A DNA stretch of 64,000 bases, taken from positions 248,001 through 312,000 of the forward strand of contig NZ_MKQD01000034.1 of the NCBI RefSeq assembly GCF_001913705.1. The letters are read 5' to 3'. The notes under the pieces were generated by a model. The model worked only from the letters and a program-made list of their open reading frames with translations. It did not search any database and was not told the origin of the DNA. Below, one piece after another: positions 9,368 to 18,279 of this stretch (positions are counted from its first letter, which is position 1; each line of letters begins with the position of its first letter). The position numbers and the translations under genes are program-made. Origin of the DNA: Thalassotalea sp. PP2-459. GTDB taxonomy: Bacteria; Pseudomonadota; Gammaproteobacteria; Enterobacterales; Alteromonadaceae.

Positions 9368-10810
9368 ATGGAAGGTGTTTTCTTCGTTGCATTCGCGCTA
9401 TATGTGTTAGGTATGATCGGACTGAGTTGGTGGGTATCTCGCCGACAAACGTCGGGTGAAGACTTTCTACTGGGTGGTCGCAGTTTACCGTTACTGCTTA
9501 CCTTAGGTACTACCGTCGCGACTATGGTTGGTACTGGCTCTTCGATGGGAGCGGTGGGTTTTGCTTATCACAACGGCTGGGCTGGCATGCTGTACGGCAT
9601 AGGCGGCGCCATTGGTATCTTGCTATTAGCGTGGATATTTGCCCCTATGCGCAGATATCAATTTATGACCATGAGTGAAGAAATAGCGTTTTATGTTGGT
9701 GCTCATCCTTTAATCAAAAACTTATTGGCGATTGTAATATACATCGCCAGTATTGGTTGGCTAGGCGCACATATCATTGGTGGTGGCATGTATCTTTCTT
9801 GGCTGACTGGCTTAGATATCAACACCGCTAAAATGATTATTGCGATTAGTTTCGCTATTTATGTCATTATTGGCGGTTATACTGCTGTGGTTTGGACAGA
9901 TTCAATTCAGGCGCTGATCTTATTTGTTGGCTTTATTTTAATGGCATATTTTTCAGTGGACTATGTAGGTGGCTGGCAAGCAATGCTAGATGCACAACCA
10001 ACAGCGAACACTTCTTGGTTTGCAATAGATAAAGTTGGTGCCTTGCATGCTTTATCATTAAGTTTAGCGATATTAGTAGGTATTTTGGCAACGCCGTCAT
10101 TTAGACAACGGATATATTCGGGTAAAAGTGTTAGCTCAATTCGTCGCTCTTTTATTTATTCAGGTGTGCTGTATCTGGGATTTTCAATTGTACCTGCAAT
10201 CATTGGCATGTCAGCGTATGCGATTAATCAAGATTTAGACAATGCTTCATTTGCCTTTCCTCATATTGCATTGAATGTGATGCCACTTGCGTTAGGGGTG
10301 TTAATTATTATTGCGGGTATATCTGCGACATTATCAAGTGCAAGTTCAGATGCGATCGCAGCAGTAAGTGTAGCTATGCGCGATTTATATCGCTTAGTTA
10401 CCGGCAAAATGCCAAAGCCTGATCGCGTGATTTGGTTGTCACGTTTTAGCCTGTTTTTTACCATCAGCATCGCGCTTGGTTTTGCACTATTGTCGGATGA
10501 TATTATTTCCTATATTACCAAGATGATCGCTATATTAATGTCTGGTATGTGTGTTGCTGGCTTACTCGGTCGTTTCTGGCCAAGATATAACTGGCAAGGT
10601 GCGTTACTCACCTTATTGTGTTCAACTGTTTGTGCGTTAGCGGTAAGTTTAATACCACAATGGGAAAGTTACTGGGGTAATCCCGTTATTCCTGCGCTAA
10701 TTGCCGGTACAATATCGGGTATTATTGGCAGTTTAGTGACACCAGCGTCAGAATTAGACGAACAACATGCATTGGATGTCTTAGCGAAAGAACGGAAGCA
10801 AATGGAGTAA
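9368..10810 (+). CDS. Sodium:solute symporter (SSF family)
   Basis: Inner-membrane sodium-coupled transporter of 480 residues with about 13 hydrophobic segments. SSF landmarks include the N-terminal GRSLPLLLTLGTTVATMVG and the GGYTAVVWTDSIQALIL segment. It starts with ATG after AGGGAGTGAGCTA. It is 19 bases from RidA and 3 bases from the kinase gene, so it is co-transcribed. The likely cargo is the substrate of the operon, inferred to be N-acetylglucosaminic acid reaching the periplasm; the sequence alone does not fix the substrate. Confidence 0.88.
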   Translation: MEGVFFVAFALYVLGMIGLSWWVSRRQTSGEDFLLGGRSLPLLLTLGTTVATMVGTGSSMGAVGFAYHNGWAGMLYGIGGAIGILLLAWIFAPMRRYQFMTMSEEIAFYVGAHPLIKNLLAIVIYIASIGWLGAHIIGGGMYLSWLTGLDINTAKMIIAISFAIYVIIGGYTAVVWTDSIQALILFVGFILMAYFSVDYVGGWQAMLDAQPTANTSWFAIDKVGALHALSLSLAILVGILATPSFRQRIYSGKSVSSIRRSFIYSGVLYLGFSIVPAIIGMSAYAINQDLDNASFAFPHIALNVMPLALGVLIIIAGISATLSSASSDAIAAVSVAMRDLYRLVTGKMPKPDRVIWLSRFSLFFTISIALGFALLSDDIISYITKMIAILMSGMCVAGLLGRFWPRYNWQGALLTLLCSTVCALAVSLIPQWESYWGNPVIPALIAGTISGIIGSLVTPASELDEQHALDVLAKERKQME

Positions 10811-10813
10811 GCC

Positions 10814-11731
10814 TTGAATAATATTGTATTTTTAGGGGAATGTATGATTGAGGACCACTCAGACGGTTTGTTCCGTTTCGGTGGTGATACGCTCAATACT
10901 GCGTTGTATTTAGCTAGGCTTACTGAAAATGTACCGATAAATGTTGCGTTTGCGACGTCAATTGGTATTGATTTAGACAGTAACTTATTACTCGCCGCGT
11001 GGAAAAAAGAAGGCATTGATACCAGGTTTGTTACTCAGCTTGTCGATAAATTCCCTGGTCGTTACCGTATTAAAACGGATAAACAAGGTGAGCGAAGCTT
11101 TAAATACCAACGAAGTAAAAGTGCTGCTCGATATTATTTAACCTCATCACCAGGCGCTTTAACCCGATTTATTGCTGGTCGTACAGGTGATTATTTATAT
11201 GTTAGCGGGATTAGCCTAGCGATTATTTCTCCTGAAGATAGAGTGTGGCTATTTGATGCATTAGCACGTTTTAAAGCGAATGGTGGCAAGGTTATTTTTG
11301 ACAATAATTATCGACCGGTACTGTGGAATAAAAAAGAGGTTCTACCTACTTATCAGAGCGCAATGGCGTTAGCGGATATTGCTTTTTTAACCGATGAAGA
11401 TGAATTTGAAATTTATCAAGATAATTCATTGGATGGTATTATTTCTCGCGCAAAACAATACAATACAACGGAAACCATTATTAAACGGGGCAGTGAACCT
11501 TGTATTATTATCAATAGCCAAGGTGAGCAACAAACGGTAAGTGCTGAACCTGTCACTAATCTTGTTGATACCTGTGCTGCGGGTGATGCATTTGCGGCAG
11601 GTTATCTTTCGCAACGGCTTCAGCATGCAAGTGTTGAACATTGTGCGCAATTTGCCCATCGAGTTGCAGGTAGAGTTATTCAGTACTCAGGTGCCATTGT
11701 TGACCGCAAGGTTATGGCCGATCTTTTTTGA
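10814..11731 (+). CDS. kdgK: PfkB-family sugar kinase, probable 2-keto-3-deoxygluconate kinase
   Basis: Ribokinase/PfkB kinase of 305 residues. The N-terminal GECMIEDHSDGLFRFGGDTLNTA is a KDG-kinase-like substrate region, and the C-terminal catalytic signature is DTCAAGDAFAAGYL with the base Asp. TTG at 10814 is the start, with GGAG 6 bases upstream and overlapping the end of the symporter gene. The predicted reaction phosphorylates KDG to KDPG, which an Entner-Doudoroff aldolase (not in this window) would split to pyruvate and glyceraldehyde 3-phosphate. It links the deacylase/lyase pair to central metabolism. Confidence 0.85.
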   Translation: MNNIVFLGECMIEDHSDGLFRFGGDTLNTALYLARLTENVPINVAFATSIGIDLDSNLLLAAWKKEGIDTRFVTQLVDKFPGRYRIKTDKQGERSFKYQRSKSAARYYLTSSPGALTRFIAGRTGDYLYVSGISLAIISPEDRVWLFDALARFKANGGKVIFDNNYRPVLWNKKEVLPTYQSAMALADIAFLTDEDEFEIYQDNSLDGIISRAKQYNTTETIIKRGSEPCIIINSQGEQQTVSAEPVTNLVDTCAAGDAFAAGYLSQRLQHASVEHCAQFAHRVAGRVIQYSGAIVDRKVMADLF

Positions 11732-11749
11732 CGTAAAAGGTAAAATTTA

Positions 11750-14152
11750 ATGTTTAATCGATTATTTTCTATTGCTCTTGTTATGTTGTGCCTAAACATC
11801 ACCATGGTCTCGTGGGCTAACGATTTGTCACTCAACGTAATGCCCTACCCTAAAACAGTCATTATTAATGAGCAGGAATTTACCATTAGCGATGGCTTTT
11901 CGATTTCGGTAGAAGGTGGGAGTAAACAACGTTCCGCTCAATTGAAAAATACCTTAGAGTCACAAATCAGTACCTTTGGCTGGCAAGTCTCTACAACGAA
12001 TGATAAGGCAATACCGATTGTTATTCGTATTAACCAAGGGGGGGGGTTGGATTATCAATTTCCGGCGTTACACCAAGATGAAAGTTATCAACTCACGCTA
12101 GATAACCAGCAAGTATTGCTCGAAGCAAAATCTGACTTCGGTGCATTGCATGGCGTGGCAACATTGACACAATTGCTTTATCAAGCAAAAAGTAACCAGG
12201 TGTTGGCCCAGCTTACCATTAAAGATCTTCCTAGGTTTCCATGGCGTGGCTTTATGCTAGACAGTGTTCGCCACTTTATTTCTATTGATGCGATAAAGCG
12301 TCAATTACGTGGTATGGCTGCGGCAAAGTTAAATGTATTTCATTGGCATCTTACCGATGATCAAGGGTGGCGTATTGCCCTAGATAGTTACCCTGAATTA
12401 CATAAAAAAGCCTCTGATGGACAATACTATACCAAAGCACAAATTCGTGAAGTGGTTGAGTATGCAAGCTTGCTAGGCATTCGCGTAGTACCCGAGTTTG
12501 ATGTACCAGGTCATGCGTCTGCTATTGCTGTTGCATATCCTCATTTAATGAGTGAGCAAAAACACTATCAAATGGAAGATGGTTGGGGAGTATTTGAACC
12601 GTTATTAGATCCAAGTAACCCTGAAGTCTATCAGTTTATTGATGGTGTGATTGCAGAGTTAACCACGCTATTTCCTGATCAATATTTACACATTGGCGGT
12701 GATGAAGTTGATCCAACGCAATGGAATAATAGTACTGAAATTCAGGCATTCATGAAAGAAAATAGCTTGCAAGATGCGCATGCATTACAAGCATTTTTTA
12801 ATCAAAAAGTGGCTGGAATACTGGCTAAACATCAACGTAAAATGATGGGGTGGGATGAAATATTCCATCCAGATTTGCCACAAAATATTATGGTGCAATC
12901 GTGGCGAGGTATGGAAAACTTATCAGAGATCGCTGTCAGTGGTTATCAAGGCCTGCTATCTACAGGTTTTTATATCGATCAGCCTCAAAGTAGTGCTTAT
13001 CATTATCGAAATGAGCTGCTTCAACAACGCCCTAGAACGGCGGTTCAGCCAAAAGAGGGGCAACAAGTCGTCGCTTATCAATTTGAGATGCCTCGTTTGA
13101 AAGGCAGCGCAGTTAACGGTACGTTAGCCATGGTGATGCATAATGATTACGTGTTACACGCTTATGTGAAGCTTAACAATAATCACTTCAAAAAGGCGAA
13201 TGTTGATAGGCATCTAGTGCTCAGTAAAGGGGAAGTCAATGTTGCTATTGATAGTTGGATGGGACCAACGCGTGGTGAGTTTTTACTAACGGATGAACAA
13301 TCAACAGGGCGCATATTAATTGGCAATACCTATTATCCAGTATCAATTGCACCGATAGATAATTTTGATTATAGCCAAGTCACGTTACTACCCAATATTT
13401 CACCGATTGCCGCGCGAAATATTTTAGGTGGCGAAGCGACGTTATGGAGTGAATTAGTGACAGAGCAAAACCTTGACGTACGTGCTTGGCCGCGATTGTT
13501 TGTTATAGCCGAGCGTTTTTGGTCATCTAAATCACTGAAAAATATTGATAACATGTTTTCGCGTTTGATGGTGTTAGATAAGTTTTCGCAGCAGATAGGT
13601 TTGCATCATAAACAGCAATATCGTGCGGGTTTACAATCACTTGTTTTTGCTAAAACCAACATCACACCTTTAACGGTATTGGCTGAGCAATTAGAACCAG
13701 CAAATTATTACACGCGTCATCATATTAAGTTTCAGCAAGATAAATATCACCAAAATGCACCATTGAATCGTTTTGCTGATTTTTTACCAGTTGAAAGTAT
13801 GGCGTTAATTGAAATGCATCAACAATTGAAAGCCTTTCAACAAGGGGATAAAAACGCATTGCAAGGTATTATTGATCGGTTACGGGTTTGGCACTTCAAT
13901 TTTGACAAGGTGATATCACTAGTGAAAATTGCACCAAAGCTTGATGATTTACCAGATGTTATCGATCAAGCAAGAGATATAAATACCTTGGCGTTAACCA
14001 TTGCACAAAGTTGTTACAACGGTGTAAAGATTCGCCATGATGAAGCGAAGCGTATTAAAAACACGTTACACCGTTTACATAAAGAAGGTAAAGAGATCAT
14101 TGTTGCCAGCAATTTATTTACTGAGCGGCTATTAGCAGCTTGTAAGGCTTAA
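11750..14152 (+). CDS. Exported beta-N-acetylhexosaminidase, GH20
   Basis: Glycoside hydrolase family 20 enzyme of 800 residues with a cleavable signal peptide (hydrophobic core then VSWANDL). Domain order: N-terminal GH20b-like domain (residues 30-160), the TIM barrel with FHWHLTDDQGWR and the catalytic Asp-Glu pair in HIGGDEVDP (about residue 323), then a long C-terminal part of less clear function. It releases terminal GlcNAc from chito-oligosaccharides by substrate-assisted catalysis, probably in the periplasm. It is last in the operon, 18 bases after the kinase, and would liberate GlcNAc and the terminal oxidised residue that the other enzymes consume. A run of nine G at 12038-12046 lies within the coding sequence. 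Confidence 0.92.
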   Translation: MFNRLFSIALVMLCLNITMVSWANDLSLNVMPYPKTVIINEQEFTISDGFSISVEGGSKQRSAQLKNTLESQISTFGWQVSTTNDKAIPIVIRINQGGGLDYQFPALHQDESYQLTLDNQQVLLEAKSDFGALHGVATLTQLLYQAKSNQVLAQLTIKDLPRFPWRGFMLDSVRHFISIDAIKRQLRGMAAAKLNVFHWHLTDDQGWRIALDSYPELHKKASDGQYYTKAQIREVVEYASLLGIRVVPEFDVPGHASAIAVAYPHLMSEQKHYQMEDGWGVFEPLLDPSNPEVYQFIDGVIAELTTLFPDQYLHIGGDEVDPTQWNNSTEIQAFMKENSLQDAHALQAFFNQKVAGILAKHQRKMMGWDEIFHPDLPQNIMVQSWRGMENLSEIAVSGYQGLLSTGFYIDQPQSSAYHYRNELLQQRPRTAVQPKEGQQVVAYQFEMPRLKGSAVNGTLAMVMHNDYVLHAYVKLNNNHFKKANVDRHLVLSKGEVNVAIDSWMGPTRGEFLLTDEQSTGRILIGNTYYPVSIAPIDNFDYSQVTLLPNISPIAARNILGGEATLWSELVTEQNLDVRAWPRLFVIAERFWSSKSLKNIDNMFSRLMVLDKFSQQIGLHHKQQYRAGLQSLVFAKTNITPLTVLAEQLEPANYYTRHHIKFQQDKYHQNAPLNRFADFLPVESMALIEMHQQLKAFQQGDKNALQGIIDRLRVWHFNFDKVISLVKIAPKLDDLPDVIDQARDINTLALTIAQSCYNGVKIRHDEAKRIKNTLHRLHKEGKEIIVASNLFTERLLAACKA
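12038..12046 (+). repeat. G9 homopolymer tract inside the hexosaminidase gene
   Basis: Nine consecutive G in an AT-rich gene, encoding Gly-Gly-Gly. A gain or loss of one base would truncate the enzyme. I saw no comparable run elsewhere in the window. It may be a slippage site or simply chance. Confidence 0.9.
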
Positions 14153-14154
14153 CT

Positions 14155-15069
14155 TTACGCTTCCATTTGCTTAAGTACACTATTGAATAGTGTGCTTTTT
14201 TTATCTGATAACGTGGTGATCACATCAAAGTGGTTTTTATTTTCAATATTCGCTAATAATACTTTGTTGCAGCCTAAACAATTTAATTGATAAAAATCAT
14301 TCGATTGGCGTTTAAATTCGTCTGTTTCATGATCACCATAAGCAACGATAAAGCGTGTTTCATTACAGTGTGTTAATTTATTTGCCGCTAATAATGGACT
14401 CAAGTGAGTAATTTCATCTTGTGTTAACGCTAATGCTTCATTGATATAGGTAAATTGAAGTGGCGTTAAATCATAAATACCGCTAACCGCACAAACACCT
14501 TTTACGGGATTAGCAGTGAGATCAAACGTTGTTTGCCAGTCAGTCATTGCAGCCATAACAGCTAATTGTGCGCCTGCTGAACTTCCAGACAAATAAATTT
14601 GGTCTTTATCATAACCGTATTGGTCTGCATGACGATAGAGCCAAGCAATGGCATTTCTAACTTGGTTTACAATTTTTGTTAATGAGGCTTTTGGCGCTAG
14701 CGTGTAATTTATTACTGCAACATGGTAACCATGTTGTTGAAAATTGTTCGCAGCAAAGCAACTTTCTTCCTTGCTTAGCTCCTGCCAATAACCACCATGA
14801 ATAAAGACTTGTAGCTTTCTTTTTATTGAAATAGTCGAACGTTGCGAATTGTGGTGATGGGGAAGAAATAAGTCGAGGGTTTCATCAGGGCTTTGACCAT
14901 AACGTAAATTTTCTTTTAACGAGCCATGATGAGAGGCAAGTTGTTTTACTTGCTGGCTTTGTTCTGCGTACTGCTGTAGATAAATATCTAAATTGGCAAC
15001 GCAACTGCTAGGTGAATATTCCCTAGCTAACGCCTGTAATGAAAAATTTCGATAAACGGTTTCTGTCAT
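14155..15069 (-). CDS. Alpha/beta hydrolase, probable arylformamidase (kynurenine formamidase, AFMID type)
   Basis: Esterase/lipase-fold hydrolase of 304 residues. The oxyanion-hole motif HGGYW, typical of eukaryotic-type N-formylkynurenine formamidases, is near residue 90; the nucleophile is in SGSSAGAQLA; a GDHETDEF segment offers the acid; and NHFDV gives the His. It would hydrolyse N-formylkynurenine to kynurenine and formate. The gene order supports this, because tryptophan dioxygenase and kynureninase are encoded 10 kb away and no other formamidase is visible. It converges on the GH20 gene with 2 bases between stops. General carboxylesterase activity is the alternative. Confidence 0.78.
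   Translation of the reverse strand: MTETVYRNFSLQALAREYSPSSCVANLDIYLQQYAEQSQQVKQLASHHGSLKENLRYGQSPDETLDLFLPHHHNSQRSTISIKRKLQVFIHGGYWQELSKEESCFAANNFQQHGYHVAVINYTLAPKASLTKIVNQVRNAIAWLYRHADQYGYDKDQIYLSGSSAGAQLAVMAAMTDWQTTFDLTANPVKGVCAVSGIYDLTPLQFTYINEALALTQDEITHLSPLLAANKLTHCNETRFIVAYGDHETDEFKRQSNDFYQLNCLGCNKVLLANIENKNHFDVITTLSDKKSTLFNSVLKQMEA
14173..14202 (+). terminator. Rho-independent terminator of the GH20 operon, embedded in the convergent gene
   Basis: The hairpin arms are ACACTATT and AATAGTGT, extended by further pairs (GTACAC with GTGTGC, one wobble), with a very small loop, followed by seven T. It lies 20 bases after the hexosaminidase stop, inside the 3' coding end of the minus-strand hydrolase gene. 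Confidence 0.75.
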
Positions 15070-15373
15070 ATGATTAGCTACTTGTTTAACCAGAAGTCCT
15101 TGTAAAGCGAAAATTGATAGTAGTCACTATAGCGGATTTACGGACATTTAATTAGTCCCTATTTATTCGATAATTGTTTCAATAAAGTTAACGTTATAAG
15201 CATAAAATATAGTTGTTAACAGGCTAAATGTAACAAAATATTAATATATTACACAAATCACATCTTTTAATGCCGTTATGAAAAAGCATATGATATAACC
15301 AAATATATACAAAATATTTTCATATTTTGTGCTTCCGCTAAATTTAATACATAACAAAAATATTGAGCTCCTC
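15070..15373. other. Divergent intergenic region (formamidase / M1 aminopeptidase)
   Basis: About 300 very AT-rich bases between two divergent genes, so both promoters should lie here. I see no convincing -35/-10 pair, operator or RNA structure, and no credible small gene. Confidence 0.5.
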
Positions 15374-18055
15374 ATGAAATTAACAAAAATAAACAAAGCA
15401 GTTACTGTTGCCTTGGCAGTGGGTGTTGTTGCATTAACAGGGTGTGAAAAAAATACCTCTGCCCCTGAGCATGTAACAACTCAAAAAACACAAGCCACAG
15501 CGGCTCGCCAACAAAGTGAGTCATTATTTGAAGAATACGCTAAAATGCGTGCTCAACAAGTTAGCAACGTTAATTATCACCTTCAAGTTACCCTTGATAA
15601 TACTTCTGAAAGTTTTTCAGGTGTCACAGACATTGTGTTTGACTTAACCAATGATAATCAAAATGATTTAACCATCGATTTTGATGAGGGCACAGTCTCA
15701 TCTGTCAAAGTGAATGGTAAAGAAGTAACATTTAACTACGAGAAATGGTTTATTACCATTCCAAAAAGTGAGTTATCTGCTGGAAAAAATACTGTCACAG
15801 TTGCTTATGAGCGTCCATATTCTACCGATGGTTCAGGCTTACATCGTTTTGTAGATCCTGAAAATGGTGAAGTGTATCTCTACACAGATTTTGAACCTTA
15901 CGATGCTAATCGCTTATTTCCTCATTTCGATCAGCCAGATTTAAAAGCAACGTATTCCATGAAAGTGACGGCACCTGATCATTGGAAAGTGATCACTTCA
16001 GTAAGAGAAAATAAGATTGAAGAAAGTGGTGATAACAACGTATGGCATTTTCCTGAATCCGCTAAATTTTCATCCTATATTTTTTCATTACATGCTGGTA
16101 ATTACGCCGTATGGGAAGATAAATTTGAAGATATTCCATTACGCTTATTTGCTCGTCAGAGCTTAGCGGAATATGTGAATACCGATGAGTGGTTCACACC
16201 GACTAAGCAAAGCTTTAAATTTTTTAATGATTACTTTGGTGTACGTTATCCTTTCGTTAAATACGACCAAATAGTGGCGCCAGATTTTAATGCCGGCGCG
16301 ATGGAAAATGTTGCTGCAGTAACCTTCAATGAAGGCTATATATCACGAGGTGAAAAATCAACTAGAGCCAAAATGAGCTTAGCGAATGTGATTGCTCATG
16401 AAATGGCGCATATGTGGTTTGGTAATTTGGTGACCATGCGTTGGTGGAATGGCCTATGGCTGAATGAAAGTTTTGCAACTTACATGGCGAATTTAGAAGT
16501 AGCAGAGGCCAGTGACTTTAAAAATAATTGGGATGTCTTTTATTCAGGCACTAAGCAGTGGGCATATCGCAGTGACGATTCAGTGAATACTCATGCTATT
16601 GAATTGCCAGTTCCATCAACAGGAGATGCATTAACAAATTTTGATGGTATTACATACGGTAAGGGGGCTTCAGTGTTAAAACAGCTACCTTATTACCTTG
16701 GCGAAGAAAACTTCCGCGTTGGGGTGAGTAATTACTTGAAAAAGTTTTCTTACAAAAACACTGAATTAGAAGACTTTATCGGCGAGCTTGGTAAAGCAGC
16801 TGATATGGATATGGAACAATGGACTCAAGACTGGTTATACAATGCAGGTCTTAATACGATTAAAGTTAATTATCAATGTGACGCAGATAAAATTACAGAG
16901 ATGAACATTGTTCAAAGTGCACCTGATGACTATCCAACATTACGTGAGCAACGAGTACAAGTTGGTTTGTATCAATTAGATGGCGAGAATATGGCATTAG
17001 CTAATGCAATACCTGTTATGTATAAAGGTGAAAGCACTAAGGTAAGCGATGCTATCGGCCAAGCCTGCCCTGATATAGTGTACCCTAACGAAGGGGACTG
17101 GGGGTTTGTTAAAGTTGATCTTGATGAAAAGTCACTGGCGGCCGTTGAACAACATATTAATGCTGTTGAAAGTGCTACGATGCGACTAATGCTATGGCAA
17201 AGTCTTTCAGATAGTGTCAGAGATGCAAATCTAGCTGCCGATAAATTTGTGAATTTTGCTATAGCTAATATTGAAGGTGAACAAGATTATAATGTGATCC
17301 GAAAAATATCAGCTAGTTTAACCACTGCTATGGGTTACTTAAACACAGCAACTCGTCTGGAAAAACAGGATTATTCCGCCTTATATCAAGATGTTGAAAA
17401 TCTCTACTTACGTTTGTTAGAGAAAGCACCTGCTGGCTCTGATCTGCAAAAAATGTGGTATGGTCGTTATGTATCTTTTAGTAAATCAGATAAACATCTG
17501 AAAAACTTACTTGCGATATTACAAGGTGAGCGTAGTTATGAAGGGTTAACCATTGATCAAGATAAACGCTGGGGCATACTCGCACAACTAAATCGTTATC
17601 AATATGGTAATTATGTTGCACTATTAGATAGTGAAAAAGAGCAAGATAATTCTGATACCGGAGTTAAAAATGCCATTTATGCCGAAGTGGTTCGCCCAGA
17701 AGCAGATGTGAAAAAGAAATGGTTTGATGTGGTGATCAATAATCCTGAAAATCTCAAGTTATCTACACTACGTTACATTATGTGGGGGCTTTTCCCAACA
17801 GAACAATCAACATTAGAGGCACCATATAAAGAAAGAATCCTGGCGCACATTCCTAAATTAAATGATGGAAGTGACTTAGGCTTATTAGGGGCATTTGCCA
17901 GTAGTATGATACCCAGCGAATGTACTGCTGAAAGTGAAGCGGAACTCGCGAAATTGATTGAAGAATACAAGTCAATGAAGCCTCAAGTGTTGAAAACGGT
18001 TAAAGCACGTCACCAAAATGTTGGTCGTTGTATTAAAGCGTTGAAGCTTCTCTAA
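15374..18055 (+). CDS. M1-family aminopeptidase, lipoprotein
   Basis: Zinc aminopeptidase of about 893 residues. The N-terminus has a lipoprotein signal peptide with lipobox ALTGC, so it is anchored in the envelope rather than cytosolic like PepN. The substrate-recognition motif is NAGAMENVAAV, and the zinc site HEMAHMWFGN followed by WLNESFATYM gives HEXXH-18-E. The C-terminal half is the helical ERAP1-like domain. ATG 15374 is chosen because it places the signal peptide at the N-terminus; the GTG at 15329 adds 15 residues that do not look like a signal. It probably trims peptides for uptake. Confidence 0.92.
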   Translation: MKLTKINKAVTVALAVGVVALTGCEKNTSAPEHVTTQKTQATAARQQSESLFEEYAKMRAQQVSNVNYHLQVTLDNTSESFSGVTDIVFDLTNDNQNDLTIDFDEGTVSSVKVNGKEVTFNYEKWFITIPKSELSAGKNTVTVAYERPYSTDGSGLHRFVDPENGEVYLYTDFEPYDANRLFPHFDQPDLKATYSMKVTAPDHWKVITSVRENKIEESGDNNVWHFPESAKFSSYIFSLHAGNYAVWEDKFEDIPLRLFARQSLAEYVNTDEWFTPTKQSFKFFNDYFGVRYPFVKYDQIVAPDFNAGAMENVAAVTFNEGYISRGEKSTRAKMSLANVIAHEMAHMWFGNLVTMRWWNGLWLNESFATYMANLEVAEASDFKNNWDVFYSGTKQWAYRSDDSVNTHAIELPVPSTGDALTNFDGITYGKGASVLKQLPYYLGEENFRVGVSNYLKKFSYKNTELEDFIGELGKAADMDMEQWTQDWLYNAGLNTIKVNYQCDADKITEMNIVQSAPDDYPTLREQRVQVGLYQLDGENMALANAIPVMYKGESTKVSDAIGQACPDIVYPNEGDWGFVKVDLDEKSLAAVEQHINAVESATMRLMLWQSLSDSVRDANLAADKFVNFAIANIEGEQDYNVIRKISASLTTAMGYLNTATRLEKQDYSALYQDVENLYLRLLEKAPAGSDLQKMWYGRYVSFSKSDKHLKNLLAILQGERSYEGLTIDQDKRWGILAQLNRYQYGNYVALLDSEKEQDNSDTGVKNAIYAEVVRPEADVKKKWFDVVINNPENLKLSTLRYIMWGLFPTEQSTLEAPYKERILAHIPKLNDGSDLGLLGAFASSMIPSECTAESEAELAKLIEEYKSMKPQVLKTVKARHQNVGRCIKALKLL

Positions 18056-18082
18056 ATAAATAATAGAACAAGCATTGATAAA

Positions 18083-18108
18083 AACGCTCCTTTTTTGGAG
18101 CGTTTTTT
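18083..18108 (+). terminator. Rho-independent terminator after the M1 peptidase gene
   Basis: Perfect 8-base stem AACGCTCC / GGAGCGTT with a T6 loop and a T tail, 28 bases after the stop. Confidence 0.9.
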
Positions 18109-18279
18109 ATGTCATGTATTCTGCCAACGTCAATTTTTGCGTATAAATTTAAAGAAGTGTAAACAACGTTTATTTTTGTCTTTATGTATTAAACAAGATC
18201 TTGACGCGTGACATATTCAGCGATCTAGGATAAAACGGTAAGGGTAATCACACCAAACTGGAGTTAAAAGAAAATACGA

